This document shows positions 1 to 9,134 of a stretch of 64,000 nucleotides of DNA, in pieces. A model generated the notes under the pieces. It worked only from the letters and a program-made list of their open reading frames with translations, searched no databases and was not told the DNA's origin. The stretch covers positions 1 to 64,000 of the forward strand of contig CAVUNV010000001.1 in NCBI GenBank assembly GCA_963742925.1. Direction: 5' to 3'. The position numbers and the translations under genes are program-made. The stretch's first letter is position 1; each line of letters opens with the position of its first letter. The DNA is from PALSA-612 sp963742925. GTDB taxonomy: Bacteria; Actinomycetota; Thermoleophilia; Gaiellales; Gaiellaceae.

Positions 1-1966
1 CGACCATCACGAACGCCGCGCTGGTGACGACGCCTGCCGTCGACCTGATCCCGGTGGAGATCGCCTCGTCCATCGACGCCCCCCGCTGGAAGCTCTCGCG
101 GATCCGGCTGACGATGAACACGTGGTAGTCCATCGAGAGGCCGAACAGGATCACGAAGAGCAGCAACGGGATCACCGGGGAGACGCCGGCGGTCGAGGTG
201 AAGCCGAGCAGGCCCTTCCCGAAGCCGTGCTGGAAGACCAGCACGAGGAACCCGTACGCCGCCGCGACCGACAGGCAGTTGAGCACGATCGCCTTGACCG
301 CAACCACGATCGAGCGGAACGCGACCAGCATCAGGATGAACGCGAACACGAGCACGAAGGCGACGACGAGCGGCAGCGCCGACCGGATCTGGTCGCCCTG
401 GTCCTTCCATTGCGCCGTCAATCCGGTGACGCCGGCCTCCGTGTTCGGCAGGGCGCCGACCGTCTCCGGGATCAGCGTGTTGCGCAGGAGCGAGAGCGAC
501 GCGTTCGATGCCGCGTTCGTGCCGTTCCCGTCGATCGGGATCGTGATGTTCGCGACCGTGCCCGCCTTGTTCACGTCGATCGTGATCGGCTCGTGCGCGC
601 GGCCGCTCGCGAGCGCCCGCTGCTCGAGCCGGGAGATCGCCTCGCGCACCGCGGGTGCGTTCACGTTCGGCGCCTTGACGACCACGTTCGCGGGCAGCGC
701 CGTGCCCGGGAACGCCTGCTGCATCCGCTTGTAGGTCTTGACGACCTCGAGGTGCGCCGGATAGGTGCTCGGCGACGCCTCCGCCATCCGCATCTGGAGC
801 GCCGGGAGGGCGAGCACGAGCAGCAGCCCGCCCGCGAGTGCCGCGGACAGGACCGGACGCCGGAGGACGCGGTCGACGACCGCTCCCCAGAGCCTGCCCT
901 CGCCGCTGTCACGGCGGAGCCGGCCGACGAGCGGCACGTGCAGCCGGTCGACCCGGTCGCCGAGCCGCGACAGGACCGCCGGGAGCACGGTGAGCGAGCC
1001 CAGCATCGCCACCGCGACCACCATCATCGTCGCGACGCCGAACGAGGCGAACGTCGCGTCGCCCGTGATGAACATGCCCGCCATGGCGACCATCACCGTC
1101 AGGCCCGAGATGAGCACCGACCGGCCCGAGGTTGCGGCGGCCGCCTCGAGCGCTGCCCGCGCGCTACGGCCCGCGGCGCGTTCCTCACGCTCGCGCCGGA
1201 GGTAGAACATCGAGTAGTCGACGCCGACGGCGAGCCCGATCAGGAGCACGAGGGCGGGCATCTCCTGTGCCATCGGGAGGACGTGGCTGGGCAGTGCGAC
1301 CAGTCCGAACGTCCCGAAGACGGCCGTGAGCGCGAGCAGCAGCGGGATCCCCGCGGCGACGATCGCACCGAACGTGACGAGCAGGATGGCCAGCGTGATC
1401 GGGAGGGACAGCGTTCCCGCCTTGCCGAGATCGGCGGTGTAGGCGCTGTTGACCGCCTTGACGGCACTGGCATCGCCGAACTCGCCGATGAAGACGTCCG
1501 GATGGTCGTGCTGTGCGGCGGCGACGGCGTCGAGGACCGGGCCGACCTTGTCGACGGCCTTTTTCTTGTCGCCGGCGATGTCGAAGTCGACGAGCACGGC
1601 GTGGCCGTCCTTCGAGACCTTCGGCGACTGGACGTTCCGGACGACCGCCACACTCGAGATGCGAGTGGCGACGTCCTCGACCGCTGCCTCGAACGCGGGC
1701 GTGCCGGCCCGAGCCGTCCGGCTCTGGATCAGGATGCTCTCACCTGCGGGCTGCCTGAACCCGGCGTCGAGGATCCTGTCCATCCGGCCTGACTGGCCGG
1801 GCCCGGCGGTGTTCGGGTCGATGTTCCTGGTCCCGACCATGCTGCCGATTCCGAACGCGACAACGACGAGGGCGAGCCACCCGAACGTCGCCGTCTTCCA
1901 GTGATTCGCGCTCCAGCGGCCCATCGAGGCGGCCAGATTGCGGGGCTTGTGGTTGCTGCGGGACAT
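1..1966 (-). CDS. MMPL-family (RND superfamily) exporter, C-terminus cut by window start
   Basis: Membrane transporter of the MMPL/RND type, probably exporting lipids or hydrophobic compounds by proton antiport. The minus-strand frame is open from an ATG at 1964-1966 to the window edge, about 655 residues. The start is fixed by a strong AAGGAGG at 1974-1980. A transmembrane segment near residues 23-40 is followed by a periplasmic loop, then an RND-type block with GLAVGVDYSMFYLRRERE and an amphipathic run rich in A, S and G. A second transmembrane block begins near residue 560 and contains LSMDYHVFIVSRIRES, the duplicated MMPL motif. No frame break was found. Ending just inside this gene's leader is the 80-residue gene 1984-2226, so the two are probably co-transcribed. 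The substrate is unknown. Confidence 0.9.
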   Translation of the reverse strand, partial: MSRSNHKPRNLAASMGRWSANHWKTATFGWLALVVVAFGIGSMVGTRNIDPNTAGPGQSGRMDRILDAGFRQPAGESILIQSRTARAGTPAFEAAVEDVATRISSVAVVRNVQSPKVSKDGHAVLVDFDIAGDKKKAVDKVGPVLDAVAAAQHDHPDVFIGEFGDASAVKAVNSAYTADLGKAGTLSLPITLAILLVTFGAIVAAGIPLLLALTAVFGTFGLVALPSHVLPMAQEMPALVLLIGLAVGVDYSMFYLRREREERAAGRSARAALEAAAATSGRSVLISGLTVMVAMAGMFITGDATFASFGVATMMVVAVAMLGSLTVLPAVLSRLGDRVDRLHVPLVGRLRRDSGEGRLWGAVVDRVLRRPVLSAALAGGLLLVLALPALQMRMAEASPSTYPAHLEVVKTYKRMQQAFPGTALPANVVVKAPNVNAPAVREAISRLEQRALASGRAHEPITIDVNKAGTVANITIPIDGNGTNAASNASLSLLRNTLIPETVGALPNTEAGVTGLTAQWKDQGDQIRSALPLVVAFVLVFAFILMLVAFRSIVVAVKAIVLNCLSVAAAYGFLVLVFQHGFGKGLLGFTSTAGVSPVIPLLLFVILFGLSMDYHVFIVSRIRESFQRGASMDEAISTGIRSTAGVVTSAAFVMV

Positions 1967-1983
1967 GGTCTTGCCTCCTTCGG

Positions 1984-2226
1984 TCATGGGATCTGCACCT
2001 CGCTGACGCGAGCTGCCGTGGTGCGCTCGGCGACGTAGGCGGGGAGGAGACCGAGTGCCTCCTCTTCGCTTGCCGCTTCGACCGTCCACCAGATCGAGTG
2101 CCCGCCGGTGCGACACGAGGCGAGCGTCAGCCGGTGGCGAAGCGGGCTCGTGTGGCCCCTGAAGGAGGCGAAGACGACTCCGCATTCGTCCGGCTCGTGA
2201 CTGTTGTGGAGCAGGTAGCAGGTCAT
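1984..2226 (-). CDS. 80-residue protein of unknown function preceding the MMPL gene
   Basis: Short protein starting MTCYLLHNSHEPDECG. It has no signal peptide or membrane segment and carries three cysteines and several histidines (HNSHEPDEC, SCRTGGHSIWW). The stop is 17 bases before the MMPL ATG, with that gene's ribosome site in between, which indicates one transcript. No clear Shine-Dalgarno precedes its own ATG. It resembles small actinobacterial proteins found beside transport genes, but I do not recognise a defined domain. The conserved-looking ESPLRH/GGHxxWW-type pattern could be ligand or metal binding; this is inference only. Confidence 0.7.
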   Translation of the reverse strand: MTCYLLHNSHEPDECGVVFASFRGHTSPLRHRLTLASCRTGGHSIWWTVEAASEEEALGLLPAYVAERTTAARVSEVQIP

Positions 2227-2336
2227 GAGCCGAGCTTGCCGCTGCCCGCCCGCATCGACATCAGGGCACCACCCTGATCCGCACCCTGATTTTGTCGTTC
2301 GGCGACCCTGATCTATCCTGCGCCCGGAGGGAACAC

Positions 2337-5257
2337 GTGGCTTTGCACGCCGAGCACCTCGTCGGGCGCGCCGAGGAGACGAGCTCGCTCGACCGCGTCC
2401 TCGACGAGCTCGATCGGGGCGGCTCCGCCGCGATCGAACTCGTCGGCGAGCCGGGCATCGGCAAGACGCGCCTGCTGGCCGAGCTCGCCGTTCGCGCAGA
2501 CGCACGCGGATACCTCGTCCTCTCGGGCGCGGCATCGGAGCTCGAACGCGACCTCCCGTTCTCGGTGTTCGTGGACGCTCTCGACGAGTACTTGCGGAGC
2601 CTCGACCGGGACCGCCTCGCCGCTCTCGACGACGATGTGCGCAACGAGCTCGCGCATGTCTTCCCCTCGCTGACCGCTGCTCGCCACTGAGCGCACCGTG
2701 GCGCTTCAGCACGAGCGCTACCGCAGCCACCGTGCGGTGCGCGCGCTGCTCGAGCGACTCGCGGTCGCAGGGCCGCTCGTACTCGTGCTCGACGACCTCC
2801 ACTGGGCCGACTCGGCCTCTGTCGAGCTGGTCGGGGCTCTCCTGCGCCGTCCGCCGGCTGGGCCGGTGCTTCTCGCCCTGGCCGTTCGCCCGCGGCAGGT
2901 ACCGGAGCGTTTGTCGACCGCCGTCGAGCGGGCGCACCGTGCCGGGATGCTCGACCGCATCGAGCTCGGCGCACTCGGCCCGGAGGAGGCGGGGCAGCTC
3001 CTCGGCGACGCCGTCGACAGCCGCGTCGCGGCGGTCCTGTACGAGGAGAGCGGCGGCAATCCCTTCTACCTCGAGCAGCTCGCGCGGTCGCTCGACCACG
3101 GAAGCGGCGCGGCAGCCACCGACGGCCAGACGGGGCTCGCGGCACTGGGCGTTCCTTCCACTGTCGTGGCGGCGCTCGCCGAGGAGCTGGCGCTGCTGTC
3201 CGACTCCACCCGCCTCGTGCTCGAAGGAGCCTCGGTAGCGGGCGATCCGTTCGAGCCCGAGCTGGCGGCAGCCGCAGCCAGGATGCCCGAGAGCTCCGTG
3301 ATGGAGGCGGTCGACGAGCTCCTGCAGGTCGATCTCGTCCGCACCACCGACGTTCCGCGGCGCTTCCGCTTCCGGCACCCGCTCGTCCGGCGCGCGGTCT
3401 ACGAGGCAACGGCCGCCGGCTGGCGGTTGGGCGCCCATGAGCGGTGCGCCGATGCCCTAGCGGAGCGGGGTGCTTCCGCGGCAGCGCGAGCCCACCACGT
3501 CGAGCGCTCCGCCCGCGAGGGCGACCTCGACGCCGTCGCGGTCCTGCGCGAAGCCGGCGAGTCAGCCGTCCGGCTCGCGCCGGCCAGCGCCGCGCACTGG
3601 TTCGCAGACGCCCTGCGGCTCCTTCCGGCAACCGCATCGAGGCAGGAGCGGATCGAGCTTCTCTCCGCCCGCGCAGCGGCGCTGACCGCGGCCGGCCGCT
3701 TTGCCGACAGCCACGCCGCGCTGCTGGAGGCGGTCGAGCTCGTGCCCGAGGACGCACCCGCCGCGCGCGCCAGGCTCGCTCGCGCCTGTGCGGGCGTGGA
3801 GAGCCTCTTGGGACGGCACGAGCAGGCCGGCATCCGTATGGCGGACGCCCTCGCGAGCCTGCCCGACCAGGGCTCGCCCGAGGCAGTCGCGCTGACGATC
3901 GAGCTCGCCCAGAACGACATCTGGCGTGCGAAGTACGAGGAGATGCACGACTGGGCAGAGCGTGCGCTGGACGCGGCGAGGCGGCTCGGAGACGCCCCTC
4001 TCATCGCGGCGGCTCTCGCCGCGCTCGCGCTCGCGGATTCGATGACGGGGGCGCCCGAACGCGCGGAGGCCGACCGTTCGGAGGCGGCAGCCCTCGTCGA
4101 TTCCATGTCTGACGGCGAGCTCGCTCGCCACATCCAGGCCTCGGCGTTGCTCGGGGGCGTGGAGCTTTATCTCGACCGGTACGCCGAGGCCGACGTGCAC
4201 GCCAATCGTGCGCTCGGCGGTGGCGCGTGCCACCGGCCAGGGGGAGCATGTCCTCGTCCTGATCCAGACCGTGGGCGCGGTGTGGCGCCAGCGCGGCAAG
4301 CTGGCGGAAGCCGCCGAGCTGCTCGACGGCGGGATCGAGGCGGCGCGCGTCCTGGGCAACACCCACGCGCTCGTCTGGGGCCTTTCCAGCCGCTCCTCCA
4401 CGGCGCTGCGGATGGGGGACGTCGAGCTCGCGCTCGCGACCGCCCAGGAGAGCGTCGACCTCTGCGAGGACGCAGGCGAGAGCTTCCACACGGCCGAGGC
4501 CGCTGCCGACCTCGCCGCCGCGCTGCTCGAGACCGGGCAGCCGGAACCTGCGGCCGAGCTGCTACTCGGCTCCGCCGGCGGCGAGGAGCTGGCGCTGATC
4601 GCCGGGAGCCCGAGGGCCCGGTACCTCGAAGTGCTCACGCGCGCCCGGCTCGCGCTCGACCGGCCGGACGAGGCCTGCCGGGCCGCGGTCTGCGCAGAGG
4701 CATGGGCCGCGACCGTGCAGCTCCCGATGGCGGCCGTCTGGGCCGAGCGGGCGGCGGCGGCGGTCGACCTGCACGCGGGCGATCCGTCGCGGGCCGCAGA
4801 GCGTGCTCTCACGTCGGCCGCTCTTGCCGACGAGGTCGGTGCGCCGATCGAGGCAGCTCTCTCGCGCCTGCTCGCGGGCCGCGCCCTTGCCCGGGCCGGC
4901 GATGGCGACCGTGCCGCGTCGGAGCTGCAGCACGCGGCGCAGGAGTTCGAGGCGCGCGGCGCACTGCGCTACCGGAACGAGGCTGAACGCGAGCTCCGGA
5001 AGCTGGGCCGCCACATCCACCGGCGCACGCGCCCCGGCAAGACCGACGCAACGGGGATGGAATCACTCACCGAGCGCGAGCTCCAGCTCGCGCGGCTCGT
5101 CGTCGACCGCAAGACGAACCCGCAGATCGCGGCCGAGCTCTTCCTCAGCCAGAAGACGGTCGAGACCCACCTGCGCAACATCTTCCGCAAGATCGGCGTC
5201 TCGTCGCGCGTCGAGCTCGCCCGCGCGGTCGAGCGCGCGGGGCGCGACGGCGTCTAG
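2337..5257 (+). CDS. Large ATP-binding LuxR-family regulator (LAL type), two frame breaks
   Basis: Transcription regulator with an N-terminal AAA/NTPase module, a long helical repeat middle and a C-terminal LuxR helix-turn-helix, about 970 residues when the breaks are repaired. Walker A GEPGIGKT lies at about residues 37-44 and Walker B LVLVLDDLHWAD shortly after the first break. The last 60 residues contain LTERELQLARLVV and SQKTVETHLRNIFRKIG, a typical DNA-binding domain. Start GTG 2337 was chosen because GGAGG lies at 2326-2330. One-base insertions are inferred near 2685 (a false stop at 2688-2690) and near 4215; both sides match the family without loss. It is divergent from the MMPL pair, about 110 bases away, and could control it. 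Confidence 0.87.
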
Positions 5258-5321
5258 CCTCGGCGCCTCTGAAAGCGGCTCACCCTGTCCTGCCGAACTC
5301 GGCGACACGTAGGGTAGGCGC

Positions 5322-5906
5322 GTGCGCATCGCCATCGTCCTCTTCGACGGCGCCGAGGAGCTCGACTGGGCGGGCCCGTGGGAGGTGCTTGCCGCCTGGG
5401 CGAAGCAGTGGCCCGAGGACGGCGTCGAGGTCTATACGGTGGCCGACTCGCTCGAGCCGATCACGTGCGCCAAGGGGTTGCGCGTGCTCGCCGACTACGC
5501 GTGGGAGGACGCGCCCGCTCCCGACGTGGTCGTCTGGCCCGGCGGAATGGGCACGCGGCCGCAGCTCGGCGACGAGCGCATCCGCGAGCGGGTTCGCTCG
5601 CTGGCCGCGACGGGCGCGTTGATGACGAGCGTCTGCACCGGCTCGACCGTCTACGCCGACGCCGGCCTGCTCGACGGCCGGCCTGCGACGACCCACTGGG
5701 GTTCGCTCGACCGGCTCGCGACTCTCGGGAAGGACATCCAGGTCGACTCGGAGTCGCGCTTCGTGGACGACGGGGACGTGATCACGGCGGCAGGAGTCTC
5801 CGCCGGGATCGACATGGCGCTCCACCTCGTCAGCCGGCTGCACTCGCCCGAGCGGGCACGCGAGGTGCGCCGCTACGTGCAGTACGACCCCGAGCCGCCG
5901 ATCTAG
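5322..5906 (+). CDS. DJ-1/PfpI-family protein (glutamine amidotransferase-like)
   Basis: Cytoplasmic protein of 194 residues with the class I glutaminase-like fold of the DJ-1/PfpI superfamily. The nucleophile-elbow motif SVCTGS places the reactive Cys at 105, with His125 in TTHWGS and an acidic residue in the N-terminal FDGAEELDW. This layout is closest to the AraC-regulator-related or isonitrile-hydratase-like branch of the superfamily; the exact reaction cannot be assigned. It starts at GTG 5322, 64 bases after the LuxR regulator, in the same direction. Family members include chaperone/deglycase-like, hydratase and protease-like proteins. Confidence 0.88.
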   Translation: MRIAIVLFDGAEELDWAGPWEVLAAWAKQWPEDGVEVYTVADSLEPITCAKGLRVLADYAWEDAPAPDVVVWPGGMGTRPQLGDERIRERVRSLAATGALMTSVCTGSTVYADAGLLDGRPATTHWGSLDRLATLGKDIQVDSESRFVDDGDVITAAGVSAGIDMALHLVSRLHSPERAREVRRYVQYDPEPPI

Positions 5907-5973
5907 TCCTTCAGGGTTAGTCCTCCTGGGCTAAGTCCTTTACAGCCATGGCCGCGCGCGCTTCAATCGAAGC

Positions 5974-6534
5974 GTGCGGAGTGGCGTCGTGATCGCTGTT
6001 TGTGCCTGGGCGGCGCTCGCCGTGTTGCCTGCGGCGGCCGGGCGTGTAGCGCCGAAGGCGTCGCTGTCCCGTGCTGCCCCACCTCACCGCAGCCGGTTGC
6101 TCGCCCGCCGCACGCGCTGGAGCGGCTGTCGCGTGCGCGGTGCGCTGCCCGATCGCACGTGCTCGCCCGGCGCCGTCTTCGTCGGCGTCTCGCTCGCGAC
6201 CATCTGCACGCCCGGCTACCCGTCCCGTGTCCGCGCCGTCAGCGAGGCGGAGCACGACTCCATCTTCCGCGAGTACGGCATCCCCGTTCGCAGCTACGGC
6301 TCCGCGTACGAGGTCGACCACATCGTCTCGCTCGAGCTCGGCGGCTCGAACCTGCGGGCGAACCTGTACCCGGAGGCGGCCGCGCCTGCTCCCGGCTACC
6401 GGGTCAAGGACCGGCTGGAGAACCGCCTGCACCGGCTCGTCTGCGCCCACCAGTTCCCGCTCGGCGTGGCGCAGCGCGACATCGCACGCAACTGGGTCGC
6501 GCTGTACCGGCAGGTCTACGGCGTCGCTCCCTAG
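5974..6534 (+). CDS. Secreted HNH-nuclease-like protein
   Basis: Protein of 186 residues with an N-terminal hydrophobic signal-like segment (VVIAVCAWAALAVLPAAAG) and a C-terminal HNH-like core. The core shows the DH pair at 115-116 (YEVDHIVSLELGG), Asn126 (SNLRANLYPE) and Asn130, spaced as in HNH/ββα-metal nucleases. Paired cysteines at 52, 63 and 78 suit an exported protein. Start GTG 5974 gives the signal peptide immediately. It stands alone between the DJ-1 gene and tRNA-His. No immunity gene is adjacent, so a toxin role is not supported; nutrient nuclease or phosphate scavenging is possible. Confidence 0.7.
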   Translation: MRSGVVIAVCAWAALAVLPAAAGRVAPKASLSRAAPPHRSRLLARRTRWSGCRVRGALPDRTCSPGAVFVGVSLATICTPGYPSRVRAVSEAEHDSIFREYGIPVRSYGSAYEVDHIVSLELGGSNLRANLYPEAAAPAPGYRVKDRLENRLHRLVCAHQFPLGVAQRDIARNWVALYRQVYGVAP

Positions 6535-6583
6535 CCAGGCCTGCTGGGCCGCTGACACCGGCCCGGTATGCTGGCCGGAGCGA

Positions 6584-6657
6584 GGTGGTCGTAGCTCAGC
6601 TGGTAGAGCCCCGGGTTGTGGTCCCGGTGGTCGCGGGTTCGAATCCCGTCGACCACC
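6584..6657 (+). tRNA. tRNA-His (anticodon GTG)
   Basis: The cloverleaf is complete: acceptor GTGGTCG pairs with CGACCAC, the D arm is GCTC, the anticodon stem CCGGG/CCCGG carries a loop with GTG, and the T arm is GCGGG-TTCGAAT-CCCGT. The extra G at 6584 pairs with C at 6657, the hallmark G-1:C73 pair of tRNA-His. CCA is not encoded. Confidence 0.96.
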
Positions 6658-6769
6658 CCTCGTTCTCAGTGATTTTGCGGGCGTTTTACCTGCGAGCCTC
6701 CCGGCTCTTACGCCTGCAGCCCATGCTCCACTCATATCTCTGACAGCTCGACCGAGAGGAGTTACTGCT

Positions 6770-7447
6770 GTGAAGAACGGATGGAAACGAGGGCTCACTG
6801 TCGCGGCGGTCGCCGCGGCCGCCCTCCTCGTCGCCGGCGGCGCGGTTGCAGTTGCCGGGGCGGCGCACGGGAAGGCCGCCAAGCGGCAGGTCGCCAAGCA
6901 TCTCGTGCGCAACGGCGTCCACGCCGACGTCAGCCTCGTGCGTGCGGACGGCTCGACGGATGCATTCGCCGTCGACCGGGGACGCGTGACGGCGGCCTCC
7001 GACACGTCCCTGACGCTTCAGCGCCCGGACGGCAAGACGGTGACGGTCGGACGCACGAGCACGACGATCGTCCGCGGGACGATCGCGACCGGTAAGCCGG
7101 TGCTCGTGTTCTCGCGGAACGGTGTCGCGTTCAGGGTCAGGGCACCGCGGCCGTTCACGGGGGCGCCTGTGGCTCCTCCCACCGCGAAGTCGAAGATCGT
7201 CCACGCGCAGGTCAACTTCGTGCGCGCCGACGGCTCGACCGGCTCGGTGACGCTCGACCGCGGCCAGGTGACGACGGCTTCGGCCACGTCGCTGACGATC
7301 AAGCGCGCCGACGGCAAGAGCGTCACGTTCACGATCGGGACCGGCGCGGTGATCCGCGGCAAGCTCGCGGCCGGCGCCAAGGCGCTCGTGCTCTCGCGCT
7401 CCGGCACCGCCTTCCGCGTGTTCGCCGGCGCGACCACAACCGGCTAG
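6770..7447 (+). CDS. Exported protein with two copies of a small beta-rich repeat
   Basis: Protein of 225 residues. A signal peptide (KRGLTVAAVAAAALLVAGG) is followed by two homologous blocks of about 75 residues, each holding VRADGST, a TAS.TSLT(L/I) stretch and an (V/A)LVFSRNG or ALVLSRSG ending. The repeat resembles small beta-barrel modules seen in actinobacterial secreted proteins; no enzyme motif is visible. The start is GTG 6770 with GAGAGGA about ten bases upstream; the frame stays open far upstream through the tRNA, so a longer start would be artificial. It ends at a strong hairpin terminator and forms a single-gene unit. Confidence 0.75.
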   Translation: MKNGWKRGLTVAAVAAAALLVAGGAVAVAGAAHGKAAKRQVAKHLVRNGVHADVSLVRADGSTDAFAVDRGRVTAASDTSLTLQRPDGKTVTVGRTSTTIVRGTIATGKPVLVFSRNGVAFRVRAPRPFTGAPVAPPTAKSKIVHAQVNFVRADGSTGSVTLDRGQVTTASATSLTIKRADGKSVTFTIGTGAVIRGKLAAGAKALVLSRSGTAFRVFAGATTTG

Positions 7448-7462
7448 CTCTACGGGAAGCCA

Positions 7463-7497
7463 GGGAGCTCGGCCGATGAGGGGCCGGCCGAGCTCCC
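7463..7497 (+). terminator. Hairpin terminator after the exported repeat protein
   Basis: A perfect 13-bp stem, GGGAGCTCGGCCG with CGGCCGAGCTCCC, closes a 9-base loop. It lies 15 bases after the stop of the exported protein and before tRNA-Arg. Only CTT follows, so it has no long T tract. Confidence 0.8.
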
Positions 7498-7522
7498 CTT
7501 GCCCCGCCTACACTTGCGGCGG

Positions 7523-7594
7523 GGCCCCGTAGCTCAGTGGATAGAGCGGCAGACTTCGAATCTGCGTGCGGTGGTTCGACTCCACCCGGGGCCA
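7523..7594 (+). tRNA. tRNA-Arg (anticodon TCG)
   Basis: Acceptor GGCCCCG pairs with CGGGGCC, followed by discriminator A. The D arm contains AGCTCAGTGG, the anticodon stem GCAGA/TCTGC holds loop CTTCGAA (anticodon TCG, reading CGA), and the T arm is GGTGG-TTCGACT-CCACC. CCA is not encoded. Confidence 0.96.
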
Positions 7595-7690
7595 TTTCTG
7601 TTGCAAATTCGACAACGTGTTATGCGGCTTCTTTCGCAGATGCTCGACCATCGATTCGAGTACAAGTTCGGCGCCTCATCGGGAACCGCC

Positions 7691-7803
7691 TCAGCAGGCG
7701 AAGTTGAGCGGTCGCTTACGGGCCAACTCCTGCAGGACCTTCGGGCGCTTGCGACTGAGGCGGACGCCCTCGACGATCTTCTTCAGGAGCTTGAGCCGAG
7801 CTG
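7691..7803 (-). pseudogene. Possible C-terminal gene remnant beside tRNA-Arg
   Basis: On the minus strand a frame of about 37 codons reads like a basic protein tail (KLLKKIVEGVRLSRKRPKV, then QELARKRPLNFAC and stop TGA). Its codons prefer G or C in third position as the real genes do. It has no start codon and is preceded by an in-frame stop, so it would be only a fragment. Position next to a tRNA could mean a trace of an integrated element, but no integrase or att repeat is visible. The identity is unknown. Confidence 0.3.
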
Positions 7804-7805
7804 AA

Positions 7806-8879
7806 GTGAACTACTCGTCATCCATCTCCGGAAAGCGACGGCCCCTTGTCGTGGTGGCCCTCGTGCTTCTCGCTCTCGCTGCGGCGTCGAGTCGCGCAGC
7901 ATCGACGACCATCTCGCCGTGCGGGGCGGTGAGCCTGCCGGTCTGGTCGCCGGACGGGACGCAGATCGCGTACTACGGCACCCGCTGGCCGCCGCCGAGC
8001 ACCCCGCACCGCATCTCCAACAACATCCTCCAGGCCCTCTGCGTCGCGGATGCGAATGGCCAGAACGCGAAACCGCTCCGGTACACGGTCTGCAGCGAGA
8101 AATGCCCCGATCCCCCGTACCAGCTCGACTGGGTGGCCCCGAAGCAGTTGCTGTATCTCGTGGACGGGACCGTTTACAGCATCGCTCCCGGCGCGAAGCC
8201 GCGGAAGGTCGGGCACGTGAACGACTTCTCTTTCGTCGTCGATGCGGCCGGTGACCGGCTCGCCGCCGGGACGCCGGATTGTCCCCAATGCGCGGGACCG
8301 GTGACCGTCCTGAGCATCCCGACCGGCAAGGTCGTCGGCACGATCGGCGGTAAGAAGCTCGGCAACAGCGACCCGAGCCTCTCGCCGGACGGCACCCAGG
8401 TTGCATTCGTACGGAACTACGCGGACGACTCCGGCCGCTCGCTCGGGATCTGGACCGCGAATGCCGGCGGCGGCCATCTTCGGCAGCTCGTGAAAAGTGG
8501 CTTCGTCCCGCGCTGGTCGCCGACCGGGAGCAAGATCGCATTCGAGTCGCAGCACGGAGCGCTGCGAGTCGTATCGCCTCAGGGCGGCAAGCCCCATACG
8601 CTCGTCGCGCGGGGAGTGGAGAAGGTCTTCGGCTGGTCGCCTGACGGGAAGTACATCGCCCTCGAGACCGGTAGCGGCACGTTCGGCAAGCTCGCGGTCG
8701 TCGACGTTGCGACGGGGAAGGTCCGCCACCTGCTCCAGCTCTACTACTCGCCGAGTGTTGCCTGGTCGCCGGACTCGCAGCAGCTCCTCGCCGACACGTG
8801 GCCAAAGGCCAAGGGGTGCTCGGCGCTGTGGCGCGCACCGGCCAACGGCGGCAAGGCGACGCTCCTACGGCACTGCTAG
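7806..8879 (+). CDS. Secreted TolB-like beta-propeller protein
   Basis: Protein of 357 residues with a signal peptide (RRPLVVVALVLLALAAASS) and repeated propeller blades of the WD40-like/TolB type: VWSPDGTQIAYYG, LSPDGTQVAFVRN, RWSPTGSKIAFES, GWSPDGKYIALET and AWSPDSQQLLAD. Cysteine pairs (SEKCPD, DCPQC, KGCSAL...LRHC) suggest disulfides outside the cell. GTG 7806 is chosen because it directly precedes the signal peptide; the same frame is open through tRNA-Arg, which cannot be coding. A TolB-Pal role is unlikely in an actinobacterium, so ligand or cell-wall binding is more plausible. An extra domain may follow downstream in another frame. Confidence 0.83.
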   Translation: MNYSSSISGKRRPLVVVALVLLALAAASSRAASTTISPCGAVSLPVWSPDGTQIAYYGTRWPPPSTPHRISNNILQALCVADANGQNAKPLRYTVCSEKCPDPPYQLDWVAPKQLLYLVDGTVYSIAPGAKPRKVGHVNDFSFVVDAAGDRLAAGTPDCPQCAGPVTVLSIPTGKVVGTIGGKKLGNSDPSLSPDGTQVAFVRNYADDSGRSLGIWTANAGGGHLRQLVKSGFVPRWSPTGSKIAFESQHGALRVVSPQGGKPHTLVARGVEKVFGWSPDGKYIALETGSGTFGKLAVVDVATGKVRHLLQLYYSPSVAWSPDSQQLLADTWPKAKGCSALWRAPANGGKATLLRHC

Positions 8880-9067
8880 GCGGCGGCATTGACTGCGGGA
8901 CGCGCTGCAGCGGCACGTTTTCGGTTGGCAAGAGCCTGAAACTCACGGCGAAACCCCCGGACGGGTTCAGCGCCAGATGGGGAGGCGTCTGCAGGGCAGC
9001 CCGTCTCACATGCTCATTCAAGCCCCTGAAGGCGACGGTCGTTACCGTCTCTTGGGTCAGGAAATGA
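8880..9067 (+). CDS. InlB-repeat-like domain, probably the frame-shifted end of the TolB-like gene
   Basis: Just past the propeller stop, the next frame encodes about 62 residues resembling a divergent InlB B-repeat: GGGIDCGTRCSGTF, LKLTAKPPDGFSARWGG and TCSFKPLKATVVTVSW. The paired cysteines and the (G/P)-x-x-F-xx-W core fit this family of small extracellular domains. It has no start codon or ribosome site of its own. One missing base around 8878 would fuse it to the preceding propeller as a C-terminal domain; a genuine separate remnant is the alternative. Confidence 0.5.
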
Positions 9068-9072
9068 GCATC

Positions 9073-9094
9073 ACGCTGAGACTCCGTTCAGCGT
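9073..9094. terminator. Weak hairpin between convergent genes
   Basis: ACGCTGA and TCAGCGT form a 7-bp stem around an 8-base loop, between the plus-strand gene ending at 9067 and the minus-strand gene ending at 9135. It could end either transcript. There is no T tract. Confidence 0.4.
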
Positions 9095-9134
9095 TATCAG
9101 CGTCGTAGAGGTGCCGTTGCGGCCGCCGCCGGCT

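Noticed and set aside
122..1792. Long plus-strand open frame of 556 codons
   Set aside because: Its translation is extremely rich in Arg, Asp and Glu with no fold-like pattern; the minus strand encodes an intact MMPL transporter over the same bases.
7499..7804. Plus-strand protein beginning before tRNA-Arg
   Set aside because: The frame runs through the complete tRNA gene, so it is not a credible coding region.
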